In this document: piece after piece, positions 12,089-24,559 of the stretch
Position numbering within the stretch: the stretch's first letter is position 1
How the letters are laid out: each line of letters opens with the position of its first letter
Source: Helichrysum umbraculigerum
Lineage: Eukaryota; Streptophyta; Magnoliopsida; Asterales; Asteraceae
Direction of reading: 5' to 3'
DNA: 64,000 nt
Assembly: GCA_949592205.1 (NCBI GenBank)
Contig: CATIUR010000001.1
Span: forward strand, 212,728,250-212,792,249
Notes under the pieces: model-generated
Told to the model about the DNA's origin: nothing
What the model saw: the letters and a program-made list of their open reading frames with translations, nothing else
The model's database searches: none
Position numbers and translations under genes: made by a program

Positions 12089-13805
12089 TTACGGTTCAGC
12101 AGGTTGTTCATTAGAAGTATTCTCATCCTCGGTTTCACTTTTATCTGCATTTCTTTCGCTAAATGCTAAAGTTATTGGCCTCCCTAACAACTCCTGCATT
12201 ATAAAGGAGACAAAGAATAAGCTCTTTGAAAAATGTTTAACTTCAAATCCGAGAGAAAAAATGTAAAAAAACACATACCAAAATAATTGTAAACAAATTT
12301 CACTATGATTTTTCAAGCTAACATAACCTATGTATATCACCGTCTATTCGATACAGTATATCCTAGTTTTGTCACTATTGAAACGTTTAGACATTCTTAA
12401 GTCTTTAAACTTAAACCGTTAAACATATGCATCTTTTTCCAAAACACAGTAAAAGATTTATTAAAATCCAAAAATATCACCTTCCCATTCAAGGCAGATA
12501 ATGCAGACTCTGCTTCTTCTTTAGATGCAAAAGTCACAAATCCATATCCTGCAGACCTTCCTTCAGGGCTTTCAAAAACAACCCTTGTAGATACAGGATT
12601 AAATTCAGCACCAAAGAACTCTTTAAGATTGTTACTTCTTACCCTCCACGCGAGATTTGACACATACAGCTTGCAACGCTTCTCACCAGGAGGAGAAGGT
12701 GGCGGTGAAGATTTCTTATTATCTTTTGCAAATTCTACCCGAATAATCCTACCCATTAATTCCTGCACCGAAACATAACAATTTTCTTATATGCATAGGG
12801 TTTGAAAAGCACCTAATGAAAGATGGCATACATCTCATTAACCCGTGTAAATATGGTGTTTGGATGAGGGTTTTGAAACTTGTTACTATGATATCTGATA
12901 ATCTGAATCTTATAATTAGGTGTAAACAGAAACCAATTTTGCACTATTAGCAATCGATTGCTTTCAATCGTTGCATTATCTTTGTCTTTTAACATATCAA
13001 TAACCAACTAATGCACCATGGATTACACTTTGTTTTGCTAACTTTTAAAAAACATAATTCAGTACTGACAATCTGACATAAATAAAACTGAACAAAAGAT
13101 ACCCACATTAAGTTTTGCTAGTTATTAAACAGAAAAGAAGAGAACTTACATAAGAATCATATTTTTCAATCACTGTTAATGCCTCTTCAGTTGAAGCCAT
13201 TGTAACAAATGCATACCCTCTACTCTTCCCATCCTTTTTCCTCTTTATTATCTGTGACCCAAAATAATATTATTCCAGAAAAACAACCCAAATTATTACA
13301 TTAACTCATTAAGATTGCTAGAAATGGCCTAATTCATCTTAATTCATAACTAATTTCAGTAGCATCAACAGAAGAAAATGAATTTAAGCTTAAAAAATTG
13401 CTACTTTTTGAGCAACACAAACAACCATATTATTAAAAATAATAAATAAATATGGAATTAAACCTCAGCATCTTCAACAGTTCCACATTCACTAAAAAGA
13501 GTCTTGAGTTCATCAACAGAGAAAGACCATGGAAGATTAAGAACAAAAAGCCTTTTCTGTATGATTTCCAAATTCTCTGTTTGTGCTGCAGAAACCTGTT
13601 CTTGAACTGCTGCTGCTGCTGCTGATGAGAATTCATGAAGTTTTCTTGAAATGGGAAGAAGATGAGGATAAGATTTGTGGGAAAGTTTTGTGGTAGAAAT
13701 TGGAAATGAAATATTTGATCTTGAAGGTGATTGTAATGGTGGATTTGAAGAATATGCTGTTGATAGATTGAAGGATGAGATTGCTAGTGATTCAAGTGTT
13801 GCCAT
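12089..13805 (-). CDS. Chloroplast ribonucleoprotein with two RRMs (At2g35410-like)
   Basis: Four minus-strand exons, 13805-13464, 13251-13150, 12762-12481 and 12193-12089, all phase 0, give 276 residues. The frame is open upstream to a TTG, but the first ATG is at 13805. Residues 1-70 are rich in Ser/Thr/Ala with few acidic residues, as in a plastid transit peptide. RRM1 (about 84-162) has RNP2 LFVLNLPW and RNP1 RGYAFVTM. RRM2 (about 178-257) has RNP2 KLYVSNLA and RNP1 AGYGFVTF. A short acidic tail follows. The introns cut inside each RRM. Chloroplast RNPs of this type bind plastid transcripts and affect their stability, processing or editing. The closest remembered relative is At2g35410; a specific RNA target cannot be inferred. 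A poly-Ala run at 62-66 precedes RRM1. Confidence 0.92.
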
Positions 13806-14536
13806 TTTTGCTTCCAAATCAGAATTCCAAGTTCCCTCTATTGTGCTTCACAAGATAAAGAACAGAATAAATCATTTTTGGTATTGGATTTTAAAATGAT
13901 ATATTTTGATGGTTTTATGGATATTTACTAACAAAATTTGTCTTTTTTCTAAAGGGGTTGTAATAGCTTTAAGAGTTTAGGAATTAAGACGTTGTGTCTT
14001 TAAAATTGATTAAATTTGTAAGTTTTTTAATGAGAAAATGATGTGTGCTACTGGAAGCACTTAAACTTATGTGCTGCTTACTAACAATTCACAAACACTA
14101 AATGATTATGTAAACATTTAAAGTGTAAATTTAGTTTGATAAAGGGCTTTAGTAGATTATAGTACTAAGTTTAATGATGTTAGAAGCATATATGTTAATT
14201 TTTTAGGTTTATATATCAATTGACATATTGTTTCGGCCCATTTTTGGTACATAACAAAACTAGCCCAGTTAACCCAAATTCTAGTTTGGGTAATTATGAT
14301 CAGGTGGCCCAGTAGTCAGTGTCGTGGTGACTGTTAATTGTGCAATAATTTGGCCCAACTCTATACTACCTAAGTACCTATTGGCTTTATACAGTTTTTT
14401 TTTCTTCTCTATATTTGCTGGTAATTTATACTGTATTATAAAACTTATAACATCGAAGCACATAACAATATAACATGATTAAAAAAAACCATCTTACAAA
14501 CATTTTTCCTTTCTAGAAGATTGGTGAGTTTAACAT
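13806..14536. other. Upstream region of the cpRNP gene
   Basis: AT-rich spacer expected to hold the promoter of the minus-strand ribonucleoprotein. I see no gene or clear repeat. The target duplication of the following MITE (tttaacat) occupies 14529-14536. Confidence 0.4.
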
Positions 14537-15222
14537 CAGTGGCGGAGCTAGGAATAAATATTAGGGGTTGCAAATTTTTTTTGAAGTGTATAGACCGTAA
14601 AATATAACTAAAACTAGTTAAAAGTGTACGATTTCATTGAATAAGTAGAATTGCATCAAAAAGTACGATATCAACCAAAATCTTGATTTGTCCTCGTCGT
14701 TCTCCAATGAGTTAAAAGCTACAAATAACAGCTTCATTCGAACATTTTTTTGCTCTTCTATTTTTAAAACATATACAAGGGCATTGTTAAAAAATTTAAC
14801 TCCTATTTGATTAGTTCCACGTTAATTGATTGCTTATTGCATCGTAGATGCAAAAAACTAATTGGAACTCGCTCAAGGTTTTGTAAAAAAACCAAGGGGT
14901 TGATTTGTGCAAAGTTCCTTCGTATTGATCTTGTATTAGGTTTTTAGGTTTATTTTTATCTTTTAATTATTTTCTAGAAGATGAACATATACGGTATACT
15001 CGATGCGTTTTTTTCTTTTTTTCATGACAAAGGGAGAGTTGGACATTATTGGCCTTTTCAATGATGGGCCTAATTAAATTAAACTTATACATGATATTAG
15101 GACAAGTATCACACGTAGCATATATGTATGTATATTAAAAAAAGATAAAAAATTTTACAGTAGATATATGAAAGTCATGGGTAGCACCTGCTACCCTTTG
15201 CACTAGAACAACTCCGCCCTTG
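14537..15222. mobile_element. hAT-like MITE with 8-bp target duplication
   Basis: It begins cagtggcggag and ends ctccgcccttg, imperfect inverted termini starting with CA as in hAT elements. The 8-base duplication tttaacat lies at 14529-14536 and 15223-15230. The interior (686 bp in all) has no coding potential, so the element is non-autonomous. Confidence 0.8.
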
Positions 15223-15246
15223 TTTAACATGAACAGCTAGACACAG

Positions 15247-17782
15247 TGTAACACCCGCCAAATTAGGACTAGTGCTTAGTGCCTAATCATATATTAATAC
15301 ATGTAATTAGTTCTGTGTTAGGCTAATTAATGTATCGAATTATATATGTTGTTGAATATATACGAAAATGCGATTGGTTAAATCGTACGCAATTTAAATC
15401 GAATGTATTTCGATTCCATAAATACGGACGTTGGTGACACAATTTATATTTAAGTATAAAACATTATCTGAAAACATTACTGGGTCCAAACTACTGTTTA
15501 AATTTTATTTCCAAAGTTGTCCCGCTTTGTACAATTAAAAACGTACCTAATTAACAACAAAATACGCAAATTACCTAAATCACATTTTAAATCTTTAAAT
15601 TATTAGATAAGTGGTAAAACAATTTAATTAAATTATTAAACAAAATTTGTATTTTAAAATGGTTAATTAACGCGCAAAATATTTATTAAAACGTTAAAAA
15701 AACGGAGAAAACGAATACCACGCGGAGCGCGGGGCGGAGACTGAAAGTGGAGGATAACCTCCACTCTTCCCTTCCTTTTTCCTCATTTTCTATTACCCCA
15801 CTCTCTCTCTTCTCTTTCTCTTTCATTTTTCTCTCTAAACATTAAACCACCACCACCATCATAAATCGACAAATAACACAATCAAACGCATTCGGATCAT
15901 CAATATTTTTAGAGATTCACGACCACCTCGCAACGATCTACACTTCTATCTTTTCGGATTTTCAATCCGGCACTTTGTAAGTTTCCGACAAAATCCCGAA
16001 ACCTTTCGATTCTTAGTATTTTTCACTTGTTAGTGTTTATATAACTTATATATGTCCATTACAAAGTGTAGAACACGATTTTATAGCTTAAAAACGAGTT
16101 TGAATTGGGTTTTTGGCCTGAAAAATCTTGACAGCCGGACTTTCTGGGCTGATGTTCTTCCATGCGACACAAGCCTTGTGTCGCATGTTATGTCGTATTT
16201 TGCCTTTTATGTCGTATCTTGTGTCGTATGAAACCAGTTATGTCGTATCTTATGCGACACAATATTGTGTCGTACCTTATGTCGCAAATACCATACGACA
16301 CAACCTCTATGTCGCTGTTGAATCAGCATCTCGAATCTATGCGACACAACCTTTGTGTCGTATAGATGTTGTGTCGCATATCTATGCGACACAACCCTTG
16401 TGTCGCATGACAAACTTTTGTGTCGCATATTGTGTCGCAAAACACAGAAAACTCAGATTTTTACTAAGTGTCGAGACTCAAAATTTATCACTCGATTTTA
16501 CCCGAATTCAGATCCCAGATGCGTTTTCCACCAAAGCAATATAGTAGAAATAAAAATTTTTCGAGCTGACCTGGCATCTCGACCCCAGCCAGGGGCCAGC
16601 CCCTTGGACCCCGCCAGGGGCGCTGCCCCCGGACCCCCGTACTTAGATTCCGTAAGCACATTTCTCACCAAGTGTCAAACTTGTATGACTTCAAAACGCT
16701 TATATGATACAACTTTTCAAACATAATGGAATATACTTTTCAAGTATAACACTTCGAAATCAATCTGATAACATCAGGACTATTATTACAATTAATCACC
16801 AACGGGCCGTACAAGTTTTCAAACACTTAACAAATCAACCAAATAGTAGTAATTTGGACATATATAGTTGTGTAACAACTACAAGGGTGATCTTTTGAGA
16901 TACCCACTCATATTTATAACCATCGCGTGTCGTGGACACCCTCAGGTTACAAGACTTTGGACTTCATACTCGGCTAATCAACTCAAGTTTATTAAGTTAA
17001 ACTCACAAGACTCAGGTGAGTCTCATAGCCCCTCTTTTTACTGTTTTACTCAGGGGTGTGATGCAATGCTTATTTTTAACATGTGAACGCAAGTACAACT
17101 TTTATATACTACATGAGTTTTACTCACTAATCATTTAAAGTCCTCCGTCAGCATAGTTGTTAATACGTTGTAGCGTGAATATTAGTATATGGTACCATAT
17201 AGGATTGACCCTCCTCGTTCGGGTTAGCAAGCACTAACCGGGTAAACGGACGTACTAATATTTGGGAAGACGAGTGTTGATTAGGCACTCGTGGAGGCAC
17301 CTCGCCCGGAATTCTCTATAGGGGACCCGGCCCTCGAGTTAAGCTCAACTATGTGCTCATGGCTGTATACATACACATTATCAATTGCTGGATGCAATTC
17401 AATTATTTAAATCTTGCGGTTCATACGATATTACTTGATTTCAAACCTGTGAGCTCACCAGCTTTAGCTGACCCATTTAGCATGTATCGCAGGTACCAAG
17501 CAGTAGGCTGTTTCTACTTCAGGACTTCTAGCTCGAGTCAGCATACAGACGTTTGAGATTTTCTTGCATTAGTATATTTTGTACAAGTACTTATGTACTG
17601 AAATCTCCTTTTATTTAAACTCGAGCTATGTAAAGCTATAAATGTTGTAAACATTTCAATATCAATATATTTTGTTAAAACGACGCATATAGAGTCGTTT
17701 ACTATATATCTTTGTGCTTTGTTATTGATTAGTAACACCCAAATCAAGCTTCCGCAAATCATTAAATTTTGGGGGTGTTACA
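15247..17782 (+). mobile_element. Solo LTR (Ty3/Gypsy-like) with 5-bp TSD
   Basis: It starts tgtaacaccc and ends gggtgttaca, a perfect 10-base terminal inversion, and is flanked by cacag at 15242-15246 and 17783-17787. No internal domain follows, so this is a 2536-bp solo LTR left by LTR-LTR recombination. Orientation is called + from the order of landmarks shared with the other LTRs: TGTAAC start, CT-rich stretch near 15.8 kb, palindrome cluster at 16.16-16.44 kb, then a GC-rich block at about 16577-16640. The reading frames inside it are chance frames through the repeats. Confidence 0.9.
16162..16440. repeat. Palindromic CGACACAA/TTGTGTCG cluster in the solo LTR
   Basis: About a dozen copies of a motif like atgcgacacaa and its inverse ttgtgtcgcat alternate at short spacing, so many neighbouring copies can pair as hairpins. 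It lies about 0.9-1.2 kb into the LTR. The family-specific motif differs from those of the other LTRs in the window. Confidence 0.85.
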
Positions 17783-18180
17783 CACAGCACGCAAAAGGGT
17801 AACAAGTATGTAAGTGCACAAAACACAGCACGCAAAAGGGTAACAAATATGTAAGTGCATAAAACACGATCAAAGAATATAAAATGACTGCATCTAGAAA
17901 TTAAAATGATTGATACGCCTAATATATGTGCGTAAAATATGTTTAAAAGGATGATCGAATTAACTAATGGACAAACAATCCCAAATGGAGTTCAATCAGT
18001 AGACGCGATAATCCATCCCAAACTAAATCATTGTTTTTTCTGTTTTAACTACATGAGCGGATACAAAATCACGAGAACAACAACAACAACAACAAAATAA
18101 TTTAGGAGGAGGGTTATTGTAATATAGTTCATTAAGGTGGTAATGGTAAGAACGAATCTAAGCATTTGATTTGGAGTTAA
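17783..18180. other. Spacer with a 41-bp tandem duplication
   Basis: Two copies of a 41-base unit (cacagcacgcaaaagggtaa and following) lie at about 17783-17864; the solo LTR inserted at the start of the first. The rest, up to the Helitron 5' end at 18181, shows no gene. Confidence 0.6.
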
Positions 18181-18322
18181 TCTCTCCTATCTAATAAAAG
18201 GGGGTTTATGCTGATGTCATAAGGCTGATTTAGCACATTCTTAAGCAATAATCATGATGATCATGAGGTGCAAGAAATTTTGTGGTTTTTTTGGATTTAT
18301 TTAAATTGGTAATTTAAATTTA

Positions 18323-20730
18323 CTAGTTTATTGACCCGTGTATACACGGGTTTGACATGTACAGAATACAGAAAGCAAACAACCAATATTAGACTGAAAA
18401 ACATTACTAACCAACAACAGACCAGAGATATGGTAATTAGGCAGCTTCCCCATTTTTGTTTGAGGCAGTAAGCCTTAAGAGTTGGTTTCAGCCTCAGCTG
18501 AGTTGTATGTCTTTCTCACCTAAGTGCACTTAAAGTAGTAGTAATGTAGTACTATGTATAATATAATGTTAAACTATAAGAAATCATAGTAGCATACTAA
18601 AACCAACAGTACAAAAAAGGCATAATTATATTGAATAACATAACATATATACTACAAAAATTGCCCTAAGGTTCTACACTAATGTCTCGTCAATACAATT
18701 AAATGAACAATGTATGAAAGGATCAATCTTAAACGACTGTTCGAGGAGACACGTTTAGGGACCATTAATCCACTATCCACCAATCTAAGTAACCCATCAG
18801 CAGTAAACAATGTGATTGTTTCCTGTTGTTCCCGTTCAATACCTTTAGACAATTTTAACTACTTTCAGCTTATACTTGATATTTAAGCACGCAACTTCAA
18901 TTATGCTTTAAAAAGCTGGGTCATGTGACACTATCCAAGCCTTAGCGTCAAATACCCTAGTGGCTCAATGGCTGAATTCAACAGTTATCATGTATCTAAC
19001 ATTCTAACCTGAGTGGCTCAATGGCTCTAATAAATTCAAGAAGTACTAATTGCATTTTAATATAACCGAACTTTGACATCAATACAGCCTACACAGTGTA
19101 TACAACATAATAAATCTAAGCAAAAAATGGGTAAAAATTCCACTACAGGCTCAATGGCTGTAATAAATTCAAGAAGTATTAATACAATGGCTGCTGATAA
19201 TTTATGGATCCATTCATAAGTAGATGGATGCAAATCACCACCTCTAAAACTATATACACATAGATAAACAATGAACCATTCATATAATAAATGGGTAAAA
19301 ATCATCACCTCTATAATTAAAAGCACATAAAAGGGAACATTATAGCCAATACACAAGATACAAAACTGAAACATTTTGAAAAATTGTTTAAAAAAACCCA
19401 TATTCACTGTATAGCAAGAAGGTCATGATAATCAAACTTATCGGGTGGATTGCTATCAAATAAACCATTTTATTACTTTGAATGAAGATCCATGATTCAA
19501 CTGTTTTATAACCCATTAACAATCCAACTTAATAGTTATTTAAACATTTCATCAATCAGCTAACATACAAAGAGACAACCATTAGAATAACGATATACCT
19601 TTCATAGTGCAGAGTTGCCATGTAAAGATCTTATTAATTCTCCCTTCTCTGTTGTTGAATCGATTCCATTTGAAGCTGTACAGTACCTGATGATTTTTTT
19701 ACCAAAAAAACAAACAGTACCTAGTGATTTTTAGAAGGATGACATAAAAACCAATTCTCATATTAACCTTCTTTTATTGGAATCTTGTTTTTGGAACCCA
19801 TTGATGATGATTCGGGATGATGACGAAGGAGTGAGTGAAAAGACGGGAGCAGGGTTTTAGGACTTCCATATTCCTCAGAATCTTCCTCCTGCCACTACTC
19901 TTAAATTTTAGTATCACCAATAAACTCTAAATTAAGCATGTTTTTGTACTTGTAGCCCTAAATAGAGCACTAAAACCCTAAGCACAATTTTGCAATTGAA
20001 GTACATAGTTAAGCACTAAATCGAAATTTGATCATATTTTTGTACTCGTAGACACTAAAACCCTAAGTTATACAAACTTGTGCTATTATAGCCGCTAGAA
20101 GCAACTTCAGCACTTAAATAAATATTAACCACTAAACCCTAAATTAATACACAGTCATGTTCGAGGGTTTTACAGATTTTAAGAAAAATAGAGACCGAAA
20201 ATTGAAAGTAACTAAACAATTGGCTCACCTTGAATCTCCTGCACATATATGCCATCATCATCTTCATCCTTCTGGTGATTAACTATCATCAAAATCATGG
20301 AAGAATTGTGAGGGGCCTGATTGAAAAAAAAATAAAAAATTATGAAGCTTTGTAAACATAAAACTGGGGAAGAAAAAGAATTGGAAGAAAAAGATTGGAA
20401 AAACTTGGAAGAGAATTGTGAAGTTGAAATGGGATATGTCAGTGGAGAAAGCTTATGAAGAAGAGAGATTTGATTTTTTGGGCGGTGCTATCAACTAATC
20501 ACAGTTCGTAAGCGTGATATTGAGAACATAAATAATAAAGTTTGCTGTATGTTTCAAGAAAATAAGCGGTTTTTTATTAAAAATAGGCAATTTTGACATT
20601 ATTTATCATGTTTTATGATGACATCAGCAAACTCATGAGAAGAAGACACATCAGCAAGGATTTGGTCTGAGAGTGTAACAAATAAACGAAAGTGATGTCA
20701 GCATTATTGACAAATTGTAAATAAGATAGA
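18323..20730 (-). mobile_element. Helitron B, nested in A on the opposite strand
   Basis: On the minus strand it begins TCTATCTTATTTACAATTTG at 20730 and ends with a hairpin acccgtg-tata-cacgggt, caataaa, CTAG at 18326-18323. The flanks are A at 18322 and T at 20731 on the plus strand, an AT target. It is 2408 bp. Exon-like stretches exist on the minus strand (for example about 20300-20228, ending at a GTGAGC donor), but I cannot name a parent gene. No Rep/helicase is seen. Confidence 0.82.
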
Positions 20731-21112
20731 TTTGGTCAAATGTTGTTTTCCAGGCATCCCTCCTTGGACCGCCCATTTTCTTGAAAATATGAAACTCACT
20801 CATCACGCTTTTCTTTCATTGGTTATTTTGCATCCCCTCTTTCTTGGTAGGCATGCTTCCTCTTCGTGTTTTATATTTCAAAATTGAAATTTTAAACCAA
20901 ATAAATTTTTTGCCCTTCATATCTTAAGCATCTATCCTCCTTCATCATGAATTTTCTCCTCCCCTTCATTTTATTTTTCACGAAGTTGAATCCTTGGTTT
21001 CGGTTACACGATTTATATGCAGGTAATAAATAAAGTAATATTTGAGCCCCTAACTAACTATATTTCATCGCTGCTTGAAACTTTAAGGATCAACGATTAG
21101 CGATTAGCAGCC

Positions 21113-21378
21113 ATGGTTTGGTTTCAGTGCGAAGATTGTGGTGATAATCTTAAGAAACCAAAGCTCACTAATCATTTCAGAGTTTGCTCTGCTAATAAGG
21201 TTCACTTTCTTAATTTTAATTTCACCTTCTTCTTCTTTTTATTTTTTATTCAAATACCCAAAATAAAATTTGTTTGATCATATTTGTATTGATGATGTGG
21301 TTATCATGTATCGATTGTGGACAAATGTTTGGGCAACAAAGTGTTCAAGGTCACACACAATGCATCACTGAAATGGTT
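21113..21378 (+). pseudogene. Captured LYAR-type C2HC zinc-finger fragment (UBP1-associated protein 1C-like)
   Basis: Exon 1 (21113-21199, ATG to a consensus-like donor) encodes 29 residues with C-x2-C...H-x3-C ligands (MVWFQCEDCGDNLKKP onward), the start of the plant LYAR/UBP1-associated 1C group of nucleolar or RNA-linked zinc-finger proteins. The second finger (SCIDCGQMFG...QGHTQC) follows at about 21301-21378 after a short intron whose acceptor AG is missing (gatgtgg precedes the exon). The rest of the gene is absent. It sits inside Helitron A. The capture and the loss of function are inferences; a short exon-1 peptide could still be transcribed. Confidence 0.75.
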
Positions 21379-22088
21379 AACGCAATATTGATGATGTATT
21401 GGTTAACGCTATTTGTTCGCTCATTTTTCGTCCGCTTGATTTCGTTGGGTTCTTGAATTTTTTGTTTTGTTAGAGGAGTTTCAATTGATTTATTAATTTT
21501 ATTGATTTAGAGGGTTCTTGATGTATTGTATATGTGGTACTATTTGTAGTTTATTATGGTGGTGAAACTCGAAGATCTGACGATAGATGATAAACTTGAT
21601 TGTGTGTTTGATAAAGGTAGTTTATTGAAGTGCTCAACAACTGTTTGATGAAATGTCTCAAACAAACAAGGTATATTTGTTTTCCAACTGTTTGATTAAA
21701 TATCTCAAAGAAACAAGGTATATTTAGCCCAGGTTCTGCTGATCTGTTTATGCAAGTTCAACCCACGGTGTGCGTAAGGATTTCAGCAAGGTCAAAAGTA
21801 ACTTGCGAAAATTGGGTCAAGGTTCGTATAGGTTACTGATATCAACTGTTTGTTATTAATTTGGCTACATAATTCACGTGTGTTGAGCTTATATATATAT
21901 TGTCAAGTGCATTATTGAGAAATTTAGTGGTAGCTTTATATACTTGAAGAATGAAGTTCAATATAACACTCGGCCCAACTTTCTTTTAACATTGTAAGTG
22001 CAGCTCATTATTTGTGGATTCTTGGCCATGTGGGTCATTTGAGTGTAAATTGTAACTTTTGATGTTTCTTTTTTGCTTAACAATTGCA

Positions 22089-22241
22089 GCTTATTGAGGA
22101 AGAGGATATTGACATTCCAGTGGCAAAAGTGACTACAAAAATGGACGTGAATAAGGCTTCAGTTGATGCATCCGGGGCTGAAAATGGTGCTCCTGAAACA
22201 TGAAATGCTCCTACTTAGATGGAGAGTGATACTAAGGTTTG
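22089..22241 (+). other. Unidentified exon-like fragment in Helitron A
   Basis: After a good acceptor (ttgcag at about 22090), an open frame encodes an acidic stretch beginning LIEEEDIDIPVAKV and runs to TGA at about 22201. The bases then continue to a donor-like aag|gtttg near 22236. It could be another captured exon, or the tail of the LYAR-type gene. No parent is recognised. Confidence 0.35.
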
Positions 22242-22823
22242 TAAAACATGCACTTTAATATTGTAGCTTAAACACAAGATGCATATTTGATGCAATAGAC
22301 TATTGATGAGTGTCTATGAAAAAATATTGATCTTTGTTTAGATACCTGTTACAATGTGTGGGACTTACAAGTCCTTAGTTTCATTTAGTTGATTATCTTA
22401 CAAGTGTGTATTTTGCCATTACTCGGAATAATTTTACCCTATGGACAATGGCTATTCAAGTAACTTGATTTGAGAATTTTGAGCTATTGACCACATTTTT
22501 CAAGTATATTCACTAAAAATTGATGTGATGGTTTTGATCGTGTTAACAATAATATGACAATGACAGTATAACTTCTAAAGAAAAAGACCTGTTTTGCTTA
22601 AACAAACTTTTAAATTGATCATGTATGCACTTAAAATAGATTAGGCCCCTTTCAACCTGTTTAGCTCATTTGACCTGGTTGAGATAGAACACAACCTCAA
22701 TTGACCAATTATAAGTCAGTAGGGTTAAGTTAGAAAATTGCCGCCTCTACTTACCATCAACAGAAGTTCATAAGTGGGTATTTGCCTGTAGCAATTTATG
22801 TTTTCTATATTAGATCCTTGCAG

Positions 22824-23556
22824 TTGACAAAACAGAACATCAGTCAGCTGGTGATTCAAGTGAAGGAATTGCAGATATCCTTATTGCGGCATTTGGGTCT
22901 CGTGCACATCTAGAGAAGAAAGCTCTAGCTACAGTTAGTTCCTCCCAATTATTATTTATCATGTTGTCACCTTGTATTTATTTTCTGAATGATTTGACTG
23001 TGTGCTTCAGAGGAAATGGTACCGTAACTTTTTGATGAAAGGTTTCCATGTTGTTGTTCTCTTAGCTACTGGTCATGGCGTTCGTGATACACAGGTTATT
23101 ATCCTTCAAACCTCTTTTGCATAGTATTAATCTTGACTTTATCTTCTGGATTATATTGATATGATGTTTGACATGTATGGCAGTGTGGCTTTAAGTTGTT
23201 CACTAGAGCTGCTACTAGGAAGCTTTTTACCAATATCCGATTAAAAAGGTGGATGCCATTGTGAAAACTTCCTCATTTTTAGAATTAACATCATCAAGTA
23301 TCATGGCAATTGTTTGTTTTGTCAGTGGATCTGAAACTTCATATTTGGTCTCCATGCAGGTGGTGATTTGATGTTGAATTAGTTTATTTGTGTAAATACT
23401 TTAACATCCCGATAATAGAGATATTCGTAACCTGGTCTGAAATTCCATGATCCAAGGTGAGTCCGTTAAGCATTCTCAACATGATATGGGAAATGACTCT
23501 CACGTCCCTAGGATATAGAGCTGGTTTCTGGAAAATAAGCAAGCGAGAATCTTAAT
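22824..23556 (+). pseudogene. Captured 3' half of ALG5 (dolichyl-phosphate beta-glucosyltransferase)
   Basis: Four exons with introns retained: about 22824-22933 (AFGSRAHLEKKALAT), 23011-23094 (RKWYRNFLMKGFHVVVLL), 23184-23248 (CGFKLFTRAATRKLFTNI) and 23360-23556 (FDVELVYLCKYFNIP to a terminal TAA). These correspond in order to the C-terminal half of ALG5, the ER enzyme that makes dolichyl-phosphate-glucose for N-glycan precursors. The last exon has two in-frame TGA codons, one right after the first Trp where Cys is expected and one in WSEIP-x-SK where Gly is expected. The 5' half with the start and the donor-binding region is missing. It lies on the Helitron A plus strand, next to an unrelated gene fragment, which points to DNA-level capture. 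Confidence 0.85.
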
Positions 23557-24559
23557 TCAAAGCTGTATAATAGTGGGCTAAGCTTATTGACATTTTCCCT
23601 CATACCCCTGAGCTAACGCCCGTTATTGCCAGTTTCCATACAGACAGTCGGTCTTTTTTCAAATGCAAGTTATGTTAACCGGATACTTTTTGGGATATTT
23701 GAAGAAATCTTGGTTCTTATCGGATTCATTTATTTACAAAAAGTTATATACGAGGAGACTGGTTGAAAGGTTATGTATGTTGGTGACATTGTAGTTGTAT
23801 ACTGATTTACTGATCTATAAGAGGAGACCAGATACTTTTTGTGTTTATGTTGACATTTTTCTTAAATTTTGAGATGGGTTGTTCAGATCTTGGTTGCAAC
23901 TCTTAGATTGCTGATTTGATGGAGCTTTATGCAAAGTTTGAGACTTTTTTTTACATTAATCTAAAAAAAAAAACATGAGAATGTATAGTGCATGTTGCTC
24001 AAGGTGCTATTTATAAATATGATCATATGACTGATTGTCATCTCATATCATCAATTTTCAAGATTCGTGGCCATTAAAATTGTTGTGATTGTATACCTTA
24101 ACATTGGATATGTGATGCCTAATATATTCTTGCATTATTTTGTGGTATAGTTTAGTGAAGGTATCTTACTGCAAGATTTAACTTTTTGAATATGATTGGC
24201 TTTAAAAAAATATAGAAATTCCTTTATAGTATATGCATCATCGAAAATTGGGCATAGGGAGCACTGGAGGCCTCGATCACATTGACATGAGTGTTTAATG
24301 TGTTATGCACATATTGTGATTGTGTCGGTGCAAATCAAATCATTTTCTACACATGTATTTCAAATTTAGATAATAGTGATTCTTAAAACACAATTGTTAG
24401 AGGTCCAATATACACATGTATAAATCATTACTAAATTCGCTATCAATAAAAGAAAAACATTTTTGTAAAACTTACATTAACCTTATATATTTTATAAAAA
24501 TAAAGCTATATGCATTTTTTTCTAAACAAAACCCGTGTAGTCACGGGTCATTGAACTAG

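Larger units (their letters stand above)
18181..24559 (+). mobile_element. Helitron A (outer, non-autonomous, carries gene fragments)
   Basis: The 5' end is TCTCTCCTATCTAATAAAAG with A at 18180. The 3' end has a 7-bp-arm hairpin acccgtg-tagt-cacgggt at about 24532-24549, then cattgaa and CTAG at 24556-24559, with T at 24560. TC start, hairpin, CTAG end and an A|T target are the Helitron hallmarks. The span is 6379 bp; without nested Helitron B it is 3971 bp. No Rep/helicase is visible. It carries pieces of a LYAR-type zinc-finger gene (21113-21378) and of ALG5 (22824-23556), all in the same orientation as the Helitron. Confidence 0.85.

Noticed and set aside
16128..16544. 138-residue frame and neighbours rich in Cys, Tyr and Arg
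   Set aside because: They are products of the palindromic repeat cluster in a solo LTR.
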